From positions 1 through 57,483 of the forward strand of contig CAIUDG010000028.1 of the NCBI GenBank assembly GCA_903897925.1: a stretch of DNA of 57,483 nt, written 5' to 3'. This document shows positions 18,101 to 29,317 of this stretch, piece by piece (the first letter of the stretch is position 1; each line of letters opens with the position of its first letter). A program made the translations under genes and the position numbers. The notes below the pieces were generated by a model. It ran no database searches. It saw only the letters and a list, made by a program, of their open reading frames with translations, and was not told the DNA's origin. This stretch comes from an uncultured beta proteobacterium. GTDB taxonomy: Bacteria; Pseudomonadota; Gammaproteobacteria; Burkholderiales; Burkholderiaceae_C.

Positions 18101-19798
18101 ATGGACGGGGAAACACCCGCCAGCCGCTGGTTCGATACCGGACCCCAGCGCAGCAGCGTAACGGCCAACGAGCAGGCGCGCGAATTCGCGCGCATCTGGC
18201 AGGGCTTCATGACCGCACGCTTCGCCCTGGGCTTGCTGCTGCTGGCCCTGCACGCCACCCTGTATGCGATTGGTACCTCGCACAACAAGTGGCTCTCCGT
18301 GGTCAGCCTGGCGTACCTGTCCAGCACCTTGACTACCGGCCTGTTCGGTACCCCACGGCTGCTCGGCAGCACCTTCAACCGCCCCTGGCTGCGCCTGGTC
18401 GGCCTGGATGTGCTGGCCTTCTCCTGCCTGCAGCTGCTGCAGGGCAGCACCATCAATTACACACCGCTGTTTGCCTTGCCCATCTTGCTGGCGTCGGTGC
18501 TTGGCTCGCTGCAACTGGCGCTGGGTACCGCCGCCGGGGTCACGGTGCTGCTGCTATCCAGCACGGTTTGGACCTACGCCAATACCGACGCCGACGAAAC
18601 CCCGTTTCTGGTGCAGGCGGCACTCAGTGGCGTCGGTTACTTTGCCATGGCGCTGCTGAGCAACCAATTGGCCAGCCGCCTGGCCAGCGCCGGCCTGCGC
18701 GCACGCCTGAGCCAGGTTGCCGCCAATGTGCAGCGCCAGGTCAATGCCCTGGTAATTGAGTCACTGCCCGATGGCGTACTGATTGTCGACACCAAAGGCA
18801 ACATCCGCGCGGCCAACCCGGCCGCCGCCGAGATGCTCAACAGCGCCAATGCACAAGCGGACGAACTCAACAACCTGAATGCCACCGCAGCCTGGGCACC
18901 ACTGCTCCACCTGACACGCCATAGCCTGGAGGTCAACCAGCCGCAGGAAGCCGACATTACCATCCGCCACGAGGGCCGCGGCCCAAGGCGCGTGCGCGTA
19001 CGCACCCGGCTGACCGACACCCAGGAAATTGGCGGCGAACACCTGTGCGTTCTGTTCCTGCAAGACCAGCGCGAGCTCGAAGCCCGGGTACGCACCGAAA
19101 AACTGGCCAGCATGGGCCGCATGTCCACGGCGGTGGCGCACGAGATCCGCAATCCGCTGGCGGCCATCTCACAGGCCAACGCCCTGCTGGACGAAGACCT
19201 GTCCGACGCCCGCCTGAAGCGCCTGACGCGCATGATCAGTGAAAATGCGCAACGCCTGTCACGCATCGTTGACGACATCCTGAACGCTTCCCGGGTCCAC
19301 GCCCAGCACACCGACACCAGCCCCCTGACCATCGCCCTGAACCCGTCGACGCAGCAGATCTGCGCCGAATGGGCGCGACAAAACCACTGCGAAGAGCGCG
19401 TGCAAACCGACATCGACCCCAGCCCGGTGCAGGTCGTCTTCGAAAGTGAACATTTGCGCCGGGTGCTAGTGAATTTGCTGGACAATGCACTGCGCTTTGC
19501 CACTGAATGCAATGCCGGCATTCAAGTACTGACCGAGCTCGGTGCCGACGGTGTTGCCAAACTCAGCGTCTGGAGTGCCGGCCCACCAATGGACCAGACC
19601 GTGGAACAACACCTGTTTGAACCTTTTTTCTCATCCACCAGCCGCTCCAGTGGTCTGGGTCTGTATATCTGCCGCGAACTGTGTTCGGGGCACGGTGCAC
19701 AGATCAGCTACCTGCGCACCGGGCACATGCTGCAGGGACGCCGCACCGAAGGCAACGCGTTTCAAGTAATCTTTGAAACCCACACCACCCGCGCCTGA
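18101..19798 (+). CDS. pilS: Sensor histidine kinase PilS-like
   Basis: Membrane sensor kinase, 565 residues, the likely partner of the NtrC-type regulator directly downstream. The N-terminal region (about 40-205) has several hydrophobic helices, as in PilS, which senses PilA in the membrane. A PAS domain follows (about 220-310). The phospho-acceptor is His347 in VAHEIRNPLAA, and the ATPase domain carries an N box (LLDNALRF) and GLGLYICREL. In Pseudomonas this pair controls pilA transcription through sigma-54. No pil structural genes are in the window, so target genes are inferred. Confidence 0.9.
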   Translation: MDGETPASRWFDTGPQRSSVTANEQAREFARIWQGFMTARFALGLLLLALHATLYAIGTSHNKWLSVVSLAYLSSTLTTGLFGTPRLLGSTFNRPWLRLVGLDVLAFSCLQLLQGSTINYTPLFALPILLASVLGSLQLALGTAAGVTVLLLSSTVWTYANTDADETPFLVQAALSGVGYFAMALLSNQLASRLASAGLRARLSQVAANVQRQVNALVIESLPDGVLIVDTKGNIRAANPAAAEMLNSANAQADELNNLNATAAWAPLLHLTRHSLEVNQPQEADITIRHEGRGPRRVRVRTRLTDTQEIGGEHLCVLFLQDQRELEARVRTEKLASMGRMSTAVAHEIRNPLAAISQANALLDEDLSDARLKRLTRMISENAQRLSRIVDDILNASRVHAQHTDTSPLTIALNPSTQQICAEWARQNHCEERVQTDIDPSPVQVVFESEHLRRVLVNLLDNALRFATECNAGIQVLTELGADGVAKLSVWSAGPPMDQTVEQHLFEPFFSSTSRSSGLGLYICRELCSGHGAQISYLRTGHMLQGRRTEGNAFQVIFETHTTRA

Positions 19799-19814
19799 CC
19801 CATCGTGTAGCCCC

Positions 19815-21326
19815 ATGCCTCCCCAAAAGCTTCTGAACGCGCCACGCATCCTGGTGATTGACGACGAGCCAGACCTGCGCACGCTGTACGAACTGACGCT
19901 GCTGCGCGAAGGCTATCTGGTCGACGCCGCAGCCAGTGTTGGCGAAGCGCGCGCGCTGCTCGAAGGCTCCGGCTACGACCTGGTCATAACCGACATGCGC
20001 CTGCCCGATGGCAGTGGCATTGATTTGCTGCGCAGTGTGCGCGCGCAGCAGCGGCGCGAGCGCTGCATCGTGATTACGGCCTACGGCTCTGCCGAAAACG
20101 CGGTGGAGTCGCTCAAGGCCGGCGCCTTTGACTACCTGACCAAACCGGTCGATCTGAAGCAGTTCCGCGCCATCATTGCAGCGGCCACCAGCATGGCACC
20201 GGCCGCGTCCGCCGATGCGGCACAGAGCACACCCACGGCTGCAAAAAGTCGCCCGGAGCCGGCCGCCACCGATGCCGGCGCCCAGGCGCTGGCGCGCATG
20301 GCCGGCGACTCCGACGCCATGTGCAATGTGCGTGAGCGCATCGCCAAGGTCGCGCGCAGCATGGCACCCGTCATGGTGTGCGGTGAATCCGGCACCGGCA
20401 AAGAGTTGGTAGCGCAGGCGCTGCATGCCAACAGCCATCGCCAGAACGGGCCCTGGATTGCCGTGAACTGCGGCGCGATCCCGGAAAACCTGCTGGAAGC
20501 CGAATTCTTCGGCGCCAAAAAAGGCGCCTACACCGGCGCCAGCCATGACCGCACCGGCTACTTTCAGGCGGCCCATGGCGGCACCCTGTTTCTGGACGAA
20601 ATCGGCGACCTGCCACTGGCCATGCAGGCCAAACTGTTGCGCGCCATCCAGGAACGCCGGATTCGCCCGATCGGCGCGCAGCAAGAAGACCTGGTCGATG
20701 TCCGCATCGTCAGCGCCACCCACAAAGACTTGTCTGCCGAAGTCGCCGCCGGGCGCTTTCGGCAAGACCTGTTTTACCGCCTCAACGTGATCGATATTCA
20801 CATCCCGCCGCTGCGCGAACGCCCGACCGATCTGCCGGCACTGTGCGACGCTCTGCTGCGGCGCATTGCCAGCGAGTCCGGCAGTCCACTGCGCCATCTG
20901 TCAACCGGCGCACTGGCGCACCTGGCAGCGCTGCCGCTGGCGGGCAATGTGCGTGAACTCGAAAATCTGCTGCACCGCGCCGTGGCCCTGAGCGACAACG
21001 CCGAGCTGGAACTGCAAGACGTACCACAGGACATGGCGGCCCTGCCAAGCGCCACAGCCCGCGCCGACAGCAGCTTGGCGGTGCCCGGCCCGGCAAGCGC
21101 AGGCACGGCACCAGGCAGCGAACCGGAGCGGCTACCCCATGACCTGCAAGGCCATCTGGACGAACAGGAGCGCGCCATTCTGGTCCGCGCGCTGCAAGAA
21201 ACCAGCTTCAACCGCACCGTCGCCGCCAAATTGCTCGGCCTGAGCCTGCGCCAGATCCGTTACCGCATTGCCCGGCTCAAAATCGACGCACCGGAATTTC
21301 GCAACGAAGGCAGTGACCATGTCTGA
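19815..21326 (+). CDS. pilR: Sigma-54 dependent response regulator PilR-like
   Basis: NtrC-family activator of 503 residues. The receiver domain has phospho-acceptor Asp60 (VITDMRLPDG). The AAA+ domain has Walker A GESGTGKE at 190-197 and a sigma-54 contact loop that reads GAYTGA rather than the usual GAFTGA, a common conservative variant. A Fis-type helix-turn-helix (RTVAAKLLGLSLRQIRYRI) ends the protein. It starts 16 bp after pilS and overlaps ampD by 8 bp. It is expected to activate type IV pilin transcription. Confidence 0.92.
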   Translation: MPPQKLLNAPRILVIDDEPDLRTLYELTLLREGYLVDAAASVGEARALLEGSGYDLVITDMRLPDGSGIDLLRSVRAQQRRERCIVITAYGSAENAVESLKAGAFDYLTKPVDLKQFRAIIAAATSMAPAASADAAQSTPTAAKSRPEPAATDAGAQALARMAGDSDAMCNVRERIAKVARSMAPVMVCGESGTGKELVAQALHANSHRQNGPWIAVNCGAIPENLLEAEFFGAKKGAYTGASHDRTGYFQAAHGGTLFLDEIGDLPLAMQAKLLRAIQERRIRPIGAQQEDLVDVRIVSATHKDLSAEVAAGRFRQDLFYRLNVIDIHIPPLRERPTDLPALCDALLRRIASESGSPLRHLSTGALAHLAALPLAGNVRELENLLHRAVALSDNAELELQDVPQDMAALPSATARADSSLAVPGPASAGTAPGSEPERLPHDLQGHLDEQERAILVRALQETSFNRTVAAKLLGLSLRQIRYRIARLKIDAPEFRNEGSDHV

Positions 21327-21924
21327 GTCCGACACCGCGCCCCCCCGCTGGGATGCCGGCTGGTACCGTTTCGCGCGCGCCTGCCCTTCGCCCAACTTCG
21401 GCGCGCGCCCGCCCGAGAGCACGATCAGCCTGGTGCTGCTGCACTCCATCAGCCTGCCGCCCGGCGTCTTCGGCACCGACCACGTACGCCAGTTGTTTCT
21501 CAACCAGCTCGACTGGGACGCCGATCCCTACTTTCAGCAGATCAAGGGGCTGCAGGTGTCGGCCCACTTCTATATCCAGCGTGGCGGCGAACTCTGGCAA
21601 TTTGTCAGCTGCGACGCACGCGCCTGGCACGCCGGCGTCTCCAGCCACAAGGGACACGACAACTGCAACCACTATTCCATCGGCATTGAGCTGGAAGGAC
21701 TGGAAGGCGGCGCCTTTGAAGCGGCCCAATACGAGACCCTGCAGGCCTTGTTGCCGGAACTGGCGCGCCAATACCCTGTCACCGATGTCTTTGGCCATGA
21801 GCATGTGGCGCCCGGACGCAAAACCGACCCGGGACCGGGTTTCGACTGGCCTTTGCTGCAGCAGTCGCTGGGCTGGCTCGGCGTCGATTTTCCTGCCGCT
21901 GCTTATACAAAAAAAGCATGCTGA
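21319..21924 (+). CDS. ampD: 1,6-anhydro-N-acetylmuramyl-L-alanine amidase AmpD
   Basis: Cytoplasmic zinc amidase that removes the peptide from anhydro-muropeptides during murein recycling, which indirectly keeps AmpR-type beta-lactamase induction low. The 201 residues contain the expected ligands: His42 in LLHSIS, and His160, Lys168 and Asp170 in GHEHVAPGRKTDPG, with the same spacing as E. coli AmpD. The start at 21319 overlaps the pilR stop. Mpl, which acts later in the same recycling route, is at 32540. Confidence 0.96.
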   Translation: MSESDTAPPRWDAGWYRFARACPSPNFGARPPESTISLVLLHSISLPPGVFGTDHVRQLFLNQLDWDADPYFQQIKGLQVSAHFYIQRGGELWQFVSCDARAWHAGVSSHKGHDNCNHYSIGIELEGLEGGAFEAAQYETLQALLPELARQYPVTDVFGHEHVAPGRKTDPGPGFDWPLLQQSLGWLGVDFPAAAYTKKAC

Positions 21925-21997
21925 ATTTGGCAAATCGAAGCAATTCTCCATAAGGTTTTTTTCATTTTTTCAATTGGCAAAGGCGAAGTCCTTAGCC

Positions 21998-22121
21998 CAT
22001 GCGCGCAAGCGCATGAAATGCCGCGCCAAGCGGCATAAAACCTGCGTTTTTTGCGCCACAGGCAAGCCTGGCATGGCGCGCGCCGGCAGCCCTGCAGCGG
22101 CGCACCAAACGACAATTTTTT
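21998..22121. other. Four consecutive strong hairpins in the ampD-nrdA spacer (possible structured RNA)
   Basis: Four perfect or near-perfect stem-loops follow each other. 21998-22015 is CATGCGC/GCGCATG with a GCAA loop. 22018-22036 is ATGCCGC/GCGGCAT. 22053-22079 is GCGCCACAGGC paired to GCCTG and TGGCGC around a 3-base bulge. 22080-22103 is GCGCCGGCAG/CTGC+CGGCGC. A T6 run ends at 22121. The block lies between the ampD stop and the NrdR boxes, outside any gene. It could be the 3' end of the ampD transcript, a small RNA, or a REP-like element; sequence alone does not decide. Confidence 0.6.
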
Positions 22122-22156
22122 AGCCCCCCTGCGGCTCGTCGCAACAATCCTTGGAT

Positions 22157-22204
22157 ACACTACCGGTAGTGGCTTGCCACCAATTAACACCCCAGATATA
22201 GTGT
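22157..22204 (+). promoter_or_regulatory. nrdAB promoter with two tandem NrdR boxes
   Basis: Box 1 (22157-22172, ACACTACCGGTAGTGG) contains the perfect palindrome CACTACCGGTAGTG. Box 2 (22189-22204, ACCCCAGATATAGTGT) matches 13 of 16 positions of the NrdR consensus acaCwAtATaTwgtgt; box 1 matches 11. They are 32 bp apart start to start, the known tandem spacing of about three helical turns. A promoter fits between them: -35 TTGCCA (22174-22179), 17-bp spacer, -10 TATAGT (22197-22202), so box 2 covers the -10. NrdR would repress when dATP/ATP is high. The nrdR gene is not in the window. Confidence 0.8.
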
Positions 22205-22302
22205 GTTGCGTTCGCTTTCACGAAGGCAGGATTCGCCTTCAAAGCGCACCATCTACTGCCATCGCCCCCCAAAAAATAAAACCGCTCCGGAAGAGGAAAT
22301 AC

Positions 22303-25227
<2,925 letters not shown>

Positions 25228-25238
25228 GTTGTGTGATG

Positions 25239-25262
25239 TATGCATCGACTATTCGATGCATA
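25239..25262. repeat. Inverted repeat 1 in the nrdA-nrdB spacer
   Basis: A perfect 9-bp stem TATGCATCG/CGATGCATA with a 6-base loop begins 12 bp after the nrdA stop. No T-run follows, so it is not a standard terminator. The overlapping ATATCCACA (25260-25268) differs from the DnaA box TTATCCACA at one position. Confidence 0.75.
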
Positions 25263-25279
25263 TCCACAACACTCTTAGC

Positions 25280-25317
25280 CAGTGAAATGACTGATCACTT
25301 TTCATTTCATTTCACTG
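25280..25317. repeat. Inverted repeat 2 in the nrdA-nrdB spacer
   Basis: A perfect 11-bp stem CAGTGAAATGA/TCATTTCACTG with a 16-base loop ends 29 bp before the nrdB start. The loop region also repeats TTTCATTTCATTTC. It may be an mRNA stability or attenuation element between the two subunit genes, or an operator; there is no T-run. Confidence 0.75.
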
Positions 25318-25346
25318 CTCTCATAATCCGCTGATTGGATATTTCT

Positions 25347-26531
25347 ATGTTGAACTGGGACGAAGAAGTCAAGCCCTCACTGCAAACAAATTTTGAACGT
25401 TCGGCGCACAACGCTGCACCGCGGACGCAAGAAAATGTTTCTCCCGAAATGCGCAGCCTGAACGACGGCGCACGCATAGTTTCCCAGCCAATCACCACCG
25501 CAGCCGCCACCGCACGCCGTGTGCGCGCCGCCGACAAACGCATCATCAACGGCCAGACCGACGTCAACCAGCTGGTGCCCTTCAAATACAAATGGGCCTG
25601 GGAAAAATACCTCGCCACCTGCGCCAACCACTGGATGCCGCAAGAGGTCAATATGACGCGTGACATCGCCTTGTGGAAGGACCCCCAGGGCCTGACCGAA
25701 GACGAACGCCGCATCGTCAAGCGCAACCTCGGCTTCTTTGTCACCGCCGACTCGCTGGCGGCCAACAACATCGTGCTGGGCACCTATCGCCACATCACGG
25801 CACCGGAGTGCCGCCAGTTCCTGCTGCGCCAGGCCTTTGAGGAAGCCATCCACACCCACGCCTACCAGTACATCGTGGAGTCGCTCGGCCTGGACGAAGG
25901 TGAAATATTCAACGCCTATAACGAAGTCCAGTCGATCCGCGACAAGGACGAGTTCCTGATCCCCTTCATCGAAGCGATCATGAACCCCAACTTCCACACA
26001 GGCACCCAGGAAACCGACCAAACCCTGCTGAAGTCGCTGATAGTGTTTGCCTGCCTGATGGAAGGCCTGTTTTTCTACGTTGGCTTCACGCAGATTCTGG
26101 CCCTGGGACGCCAGAACAAGATGACCGGTGCTGCCGAGCAGTACCAATACATCCTGCGCGATGAATCCATGCACTGCAATTTCGGCATCGACCTGATCAA
26201 TCAGCTCAAGCTGGAAAATCCGCAACTCTGGACTGCAGAATTCAAGAGCGAAATCAAGGCCCTGTTCGAAAAAGCCGTCGAGCTCGAATACCGTTATGCC
26301 GAAGACACCATGCCGCGTGGCGTGTTGGGCATGAACGCTTCCATGTTCAAAGGCTATTTGCGCTACATTGCCAACCGCCGCGCGACCCAGATCGGACTCG
26401 AGGCACTGTTCCCCAACGAAGAGAATCCCTTCCCCTGGATGAGCGAAATGATTGACCTGAAGAAAGAGCGCAACTTCTTCGAAACCCGCGTCATCGAATA
26501 CCAGTCGGGCGGCGCCCTGTCCTGGGACTAA
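25347..26531 (+). CDS. nrdB: Ribonucleoside-diphosphate reductase class Ia, beta subunit
   Basis: Small subunit carrying the diiron centre and stable tyrosyl radical that starts catalysis in NrdA. The start at 25347 gives 394 residues. The iron/radical motif is Glu166-x-x-His169-x3-Tyr173 (EEAIHTHAY), matching E115/H118/Y122 of E. coli. A second pair is Glu273/His276 in [10 protein letters not shown]. The Tyr identifies a normal class Ia radical site rather than a class Ic variant. The N-terminal 60 residues are a poorly conserved extension. Confidence 0.97.
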   Translation: MLNWDEEVKPSLQTNFERSAHNAAPRTQENVSPEMRSLNDGARIVSQPITTAAATARRVRAADKRIINGQTDVNQLVPFKYKWAWEKYLATCANHWMPQEVNMTRDIALWKDPQGLTEDERRIVKRNLGFFVTADSLAANNIVLGTYRHITAPECRQFLLRQAFEEAIHTHAYQYIVESLGLDEGEIFNAYNEVQSIRDKDEFLIPFIEAIMNPNFHTGTQETDQTLLKSLIVFACLMEGLFFYVGFTQILALGRQNKMTGAAEQYQYILRDESMHCNFGIDLINQLKLENPQLWTAEFKSEIKALFEKAVELEYRYAEDTMPRGVLGMNASMFKGYLRYIANRRATQIGLEALFPNEENPFPWMSEMIDLKKERNFFETRVIEYQSGGALSWD

Positions 26532-26569
26532 GGCATCAATGATTTATAGAAATTCGCAAGCACCACAAC

Positions 26570-26588
26570 ACCGCGGTATCCGCGGTGG
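26570..26588. other. Hairpin downstream of nrdB
   Basis: A perfect 8-bp stem CACCGCGG/CCGCGGTG with a 3-base loop lies 39 bp after the nrdB stop. No T-run follows. It may protect the nrdAB mRNA end or belong to the leader of the next gene. Confidence 0.5.
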
Positions 26589-26640
26589 GGGCCTGTGTCA
26601 CCGCGTTCATGTCGCTGGGATTGCGCCCAACCACATGAAT

Positions 26641-26670
26641 CGCTTCCTGCACTCCAACTCGCAGGAAGTG
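26641..26670 (+). promoter_or_regulatory. Stem-loop in the leader of the histone H1-like gene
   Basis: CGCTTCCTGC pairs with GCAGGAAGTG over 10 bp (one G-T) around a 10-base loop, 29 bp before the start codon. The preceding 40 bases can form a weaker stem (TTCATGT/ACATGAA). The leader is therefore strongly structured; a translational control role is inference. Confidence 0.45.
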
Positions 26671-26699
26671 CTCTTTGTTATCTGATCAAGGAGAAAATT

Positions 26700-27218
26700 A
26701 TGGCAACTGCAAAAAAACCGGCCGCCAAGAAGGCCGCTCCCGCGAAGACAGCACCTGCTAAAAAAGTAGCAGCTGCGAAGACCCCCGCAGCCAAGAAGGC
26801 GGCTCCCGCCAAGAAAGCCGCTCCTGCCAAAAAGGTAGCTGCAGCCAAGAAGGCCGCTCCGGCAAAAAAAGCCGCTCCTGCCAAGAAGGTAGCTGCAGCC
26901 AAGAAGCCAGTCGCTGCCAAGAAAGCCGCTCCGGCAAAAAAGGCCGCGCCTGCAAAGAAAGCAGCTGCCGCCAAGAAGCCAGTCGCCGCTGCCAAGAAGG
27001 CCGCTCCGGCAAAGAAAGCTGCACCGGCCAAGAAAGCCGCTGCCGCCAAAAAGCCAGCAGCCAAGAAGCCCGCAGTAGCAAAAAAAGCGGCCAAGAAACC
27101 GGCGGCCAAGAAAGCCGCGAAGGCGCCCGCTGCAGCGCCAGCAGCAGCCGCTCCAGCTGCGCAAACCACGCTGAACCCACAGGCCGCGTGGCCGTTCCCC
27201 ACGGGAAGCAAACCCTGA
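26700..27218 (+). CDS. Histone H1-like Lys/Ala/Pro-rich DNA-binding protein
   Basis: A 172-residue protein made almost wholly of AAKKAAPAKK-type pentad/decad repeats. It resembles the C-terminal tail of eukaryotic H1 and bacterial relatives such as AlgP, PhaF tails and Bordetella BpH1. It should bind DNA non-specifically and help compact the nucleoid. The start at 26700 has a strong AAGGAG at 6 bases. The tail changes to AAPAAAAPAAQTTLNPQAAWPFPTG, a non-basic end common in this family. Repeats at DNA level make length variation between strains likely. It follows nrdAB, as in many Burkholderiales. Confidence 0.93.
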   Translation: MATAKKPAAKKAAPAKTAPAKKVAAAKTPAAKKAAPAKKAAPAKKVAAAKKAAPAKKAAPAKKVAAAKKPVAAKKAAPAKKAAPAKKAAAAKKPVAAAKKAAPAKKAAPAKKAAAAKKPAAKKPAVAKKAAKKPAAKKAAKAPAAAPAAAAPAAQTTLNPQAAWPFPTGSKP

Positions 27219-27239
27219 TCGGTTTACTAACCCGCTCCC

Positions 27240-27272
27240 AAGCCCGGTATCGAAAGGTCCCGGGCTTTTTTT
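27240..27272 (+). terminator. Rho-independent terminator after the histone H1-like gene
   Basis: An 8-bp stem AAGCCCGG/CCGGGCTT with a 12-base loop runs into a T7 tract. It begins 22 bases after the stop codon. Confidence 0.88.
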
Positions 27273-27287
27273 CTTGCTGAATGGGCG

Positions 27288-28373
27288 TCAGGGGTAAAAG
27301 GCAAACAACCGGTAGCCGGAGAATTTCCCCTCCACCTCCAGCGGCACGCTGACATTCAAATCCGCACCTGCGGCCAGCGTTGCCTGCTGGGCAGAAAACT
27401 CGGAGGCGCGCAATACACGCCGCAACACCGGCTGGTCCTGGCTGTCCGTCAAGGTCAGCTCCAGCGCCGGTACCGCCACCGCCAGGCTGCCCGCATTGCG
27501 CAAATTGAAACTCAGGCGATAGGTATCGGCACGGACTTTGGCAAACCCCGAGCTGTCAATCATCAACGATTCAATCTGGTAGAAGCCATGCAAAGGGCAG
27601 CCGAGCACATGGCACACGCCCTCCAGCGCCGGTTGCAGCGCTGGTTGCATGGCAATCCAGCGTTCGCGCTCGCCAACCAATAGCTGCAGCAGCAGCAACA
27701 CTGCCGCCAATATACTGCCCCAGCCCAGCACGCGCCGCCCGGCCGTGCCTTCCCAGAACGTGTGCTGCCTGGGCTTGCGCATGAACGACAAATCTGCGAC
27801 CGTGGCGTGGCCCGGCGTTGCTGGCAGCGGCGCATCGGCCTGGACATAGCGCAAGGATTCGCTTGTCGGCAGTGGCGGATCCTGCATATCACCCAGCGCC
27901 GACATGTTCAGCGTAAAGCGCGCTGGCGTGTCATGCAAAGCATGGGATGCGGCGGGTCGCGCCTGCAGGAAAGCGTCGTACTCCGGCGCCAGTGGTTCGG
28001 TGCGCTGCGCTGCCTCGGCGATTACTTCGGGTTCGGGTTCCAGTTCAGGACCCAGTTCTGGTTCTGGTTCGGGTTCTGGTTCTGCCATTGGCATGACCGG
28101 CTCTGGCTGCGGCGCAACCACTGGCGCAGGCGCAGGTGCTGCCACCGTGCTGGCGTCCGGAGCCGCCACGCTGACCGGCGCTTGCACCAGCGTGGAGCGC
28201 TCCACCACCACCTTCGGCTGCACCACTGCATCAAGGTCTGCACGCAAATGGGCGTTGGCATCAAACACCTCATCGCACTCGCCACAACGCACCCAACCTT
28301 CGGAAACGCGGAGCTGATCGGGCACGACGCGAAACATCGTGCTGCAGGCCGGGCATTGGGTTATCAAACTCAT
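27288..28373 (-). CDS. Zinc-ribbon and DUF3426 domain protein
   Basis: A 361-residue membrane protein starting at the ATG at 28373 (an upstream in-frame start would add 16 atypical residues). An N-terminal MJ0042-type zinc ribbon uses Cys7/Cys10 and Cys30/Cys33. A long acidic Glu-Pro repeat linker (about 95-130) and a single TM helix near 210-230 (SILAAVLLLLQLLVG) follow. The C-terminal DUF3426 domain is predicted outside. The topology suggests a cytoplasmic zinc ribbon linked to a periplasmic beta domain. The function is unknown. It follows prmA on the same strand, a conserved neighbourhood. Confidence 0.88.
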   Translation of the reverse strand: MSLITQCPACSTMFRVVPDQLRVSEGWVRCGECDEVFDANAHLRADLDAVVQPKVVVERSTLVQAPVSVAAPDASTVAAPAPAPVVAPQPEPVMPMAEPEPEPEPELGPELEPEPEVIAEAAQRTEPLAPEYDAFLQARPAASHALHDTPARFTLNMSALGDMQDPPLPTSESLRYVQADAPLPATPGHATVADLSFMRKPRQHTFWEGTAGRRVLGWGSILAAVLLLLQLLVGERERWIAMQPALQPALEGVCHVLGCPLHGFYQIESLMIDSSGFAKVRADTYRLSFNLRNAGSLAVAVPALELTLTDSQDQPVLRRVLRASEFSAQQATLAAGADLNVSVPLEVEGKFSGYRLFAFYP

Positions 28374-28430
28374 GTTCGTCGCATTGTAGGGCCCGCCGGC
28401 CACGCCCTTGTGCCAAAGCACAAGGACGGC

Positions 28431-29309
28431 TTATACGCTGGCGGTCATGAGTATCCAGCCGTCTTCGGCATCGCTCACCGACAACTGGCAATACGGCGCG
28501 TAGGCCGCTATCAATTCCTCGGCCTGGCGCTCCAGAATACCGGCCAGCACCAAATGGCCACCAGCGGCCACATGCGAACGCAGCAAGGGTGCCAGCACCT
28601 TCAGCGGCGTCGCCAGAATATTCGCCAGCACCAGATCAAACACACCGACCGCCCGCTCCGGCAGGCCGCTCACCAAGCGCACCTGATTGGCCTCGGCATT
28701 CAGCAGTGTGGACTGCACGGCGGCCTCATCGATATCCACGGCAACCACTTCCCGGGCGCCATATTTCGCAGCACCGATGGCCAGAATGCCGGAACCGCAA
28801 CCATAGTCCAGTACCTTGCCCTGGCCAGGATGGGCGGCAATCCAGCGCAGGCACATGCGCGTGGTCGGGTGGGTGCCGGTGCCGAAGGCCAGACCGGGGT
28901 CCAGGCGAATCAGTTTGCTGGCGGCGGCAGGCGGCTCGTGCCAGGTCGGCACGATCCAAAATTCCGGCGTAATTTCCACCGGCGCGAACTGCGATTGCGT
29001 CAGTCGCACCCAGTCCTGCTCGGGCACGGCCCCCAGGCCCAGCACCTGGCAGGTGCTGAAAAAGTCTTGCACCTGCAAAATGTCCGCAGCTTCGCGCGCC
29101 AGTGCTTCTTGGGCAAACAGGGCGATCACACGTGAACGCTGCCAGCCCTCCTTGGGCGCCGGCATGCCCGGTTCACCAAACAGGGCCTGCTCGGCATCGG
29201 TATGCGCGTCAGCGTCTTCAACGCTCACGCTCAAGGCCTCCAGCGCATCCAGCGCGTCACTCAACTGCTCAACCCGGTCCTCGGGGCACATTAACCGGAG
29301 TTCAAACAT
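28431..29309 (-). CDS. prmA: Ribosomal protein L11 methyltransferase
   Basis: SAM-dependent enzyme that trimethylates ribosomal protein L11 at several positions. The 292 residues have the L11-recognition N-terminal domain and the methyltransferase fold with FGTGTHPTTRMCL and motif I DYGCGSGILAIGA. The LANILA motif of the PrmA active site is also present. It follows accC by 8 bp, so it is in the same minus-strand operon; the acc-prmA linkage occurs widely in Proteobacteria. Confidence 0.96.
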   Translation of the reverse strand: MFELRLMCPEDRVEQLSDALDALEALSVSVEDADAHTDAEQALFGEPGMPAPKEGWQRSRVIALFAQEALAREAADILQVQDFFSTCQVLGLGAVPEQDWVRLTQSQFAPVEITPEFWIVPTWHEPPAAASKLIRLDPGLAFGTGTHPTTRMCLRWIAAHPGQGKVLDYGCGSGILAIGAAKYGAREVVAVDIDEAAVQSTLLNAEANQVRLVSGLPERAVGVFDLVLANILATPLKVLAPLLRSHVAAGGHLVLAGILERQAEELIAAYAPYCQLSVSDAEDGWILMTASV

Positions 29310-29317
29310 GACAGACC

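Noticed and set aside
26700..27218. Histone-like gene as a mere repeat tract
   Set aside because: It has a strong ribosome binding site, an intact frame, a non-repetitive C-terminal tail and its own terminator, so it is a real gene.
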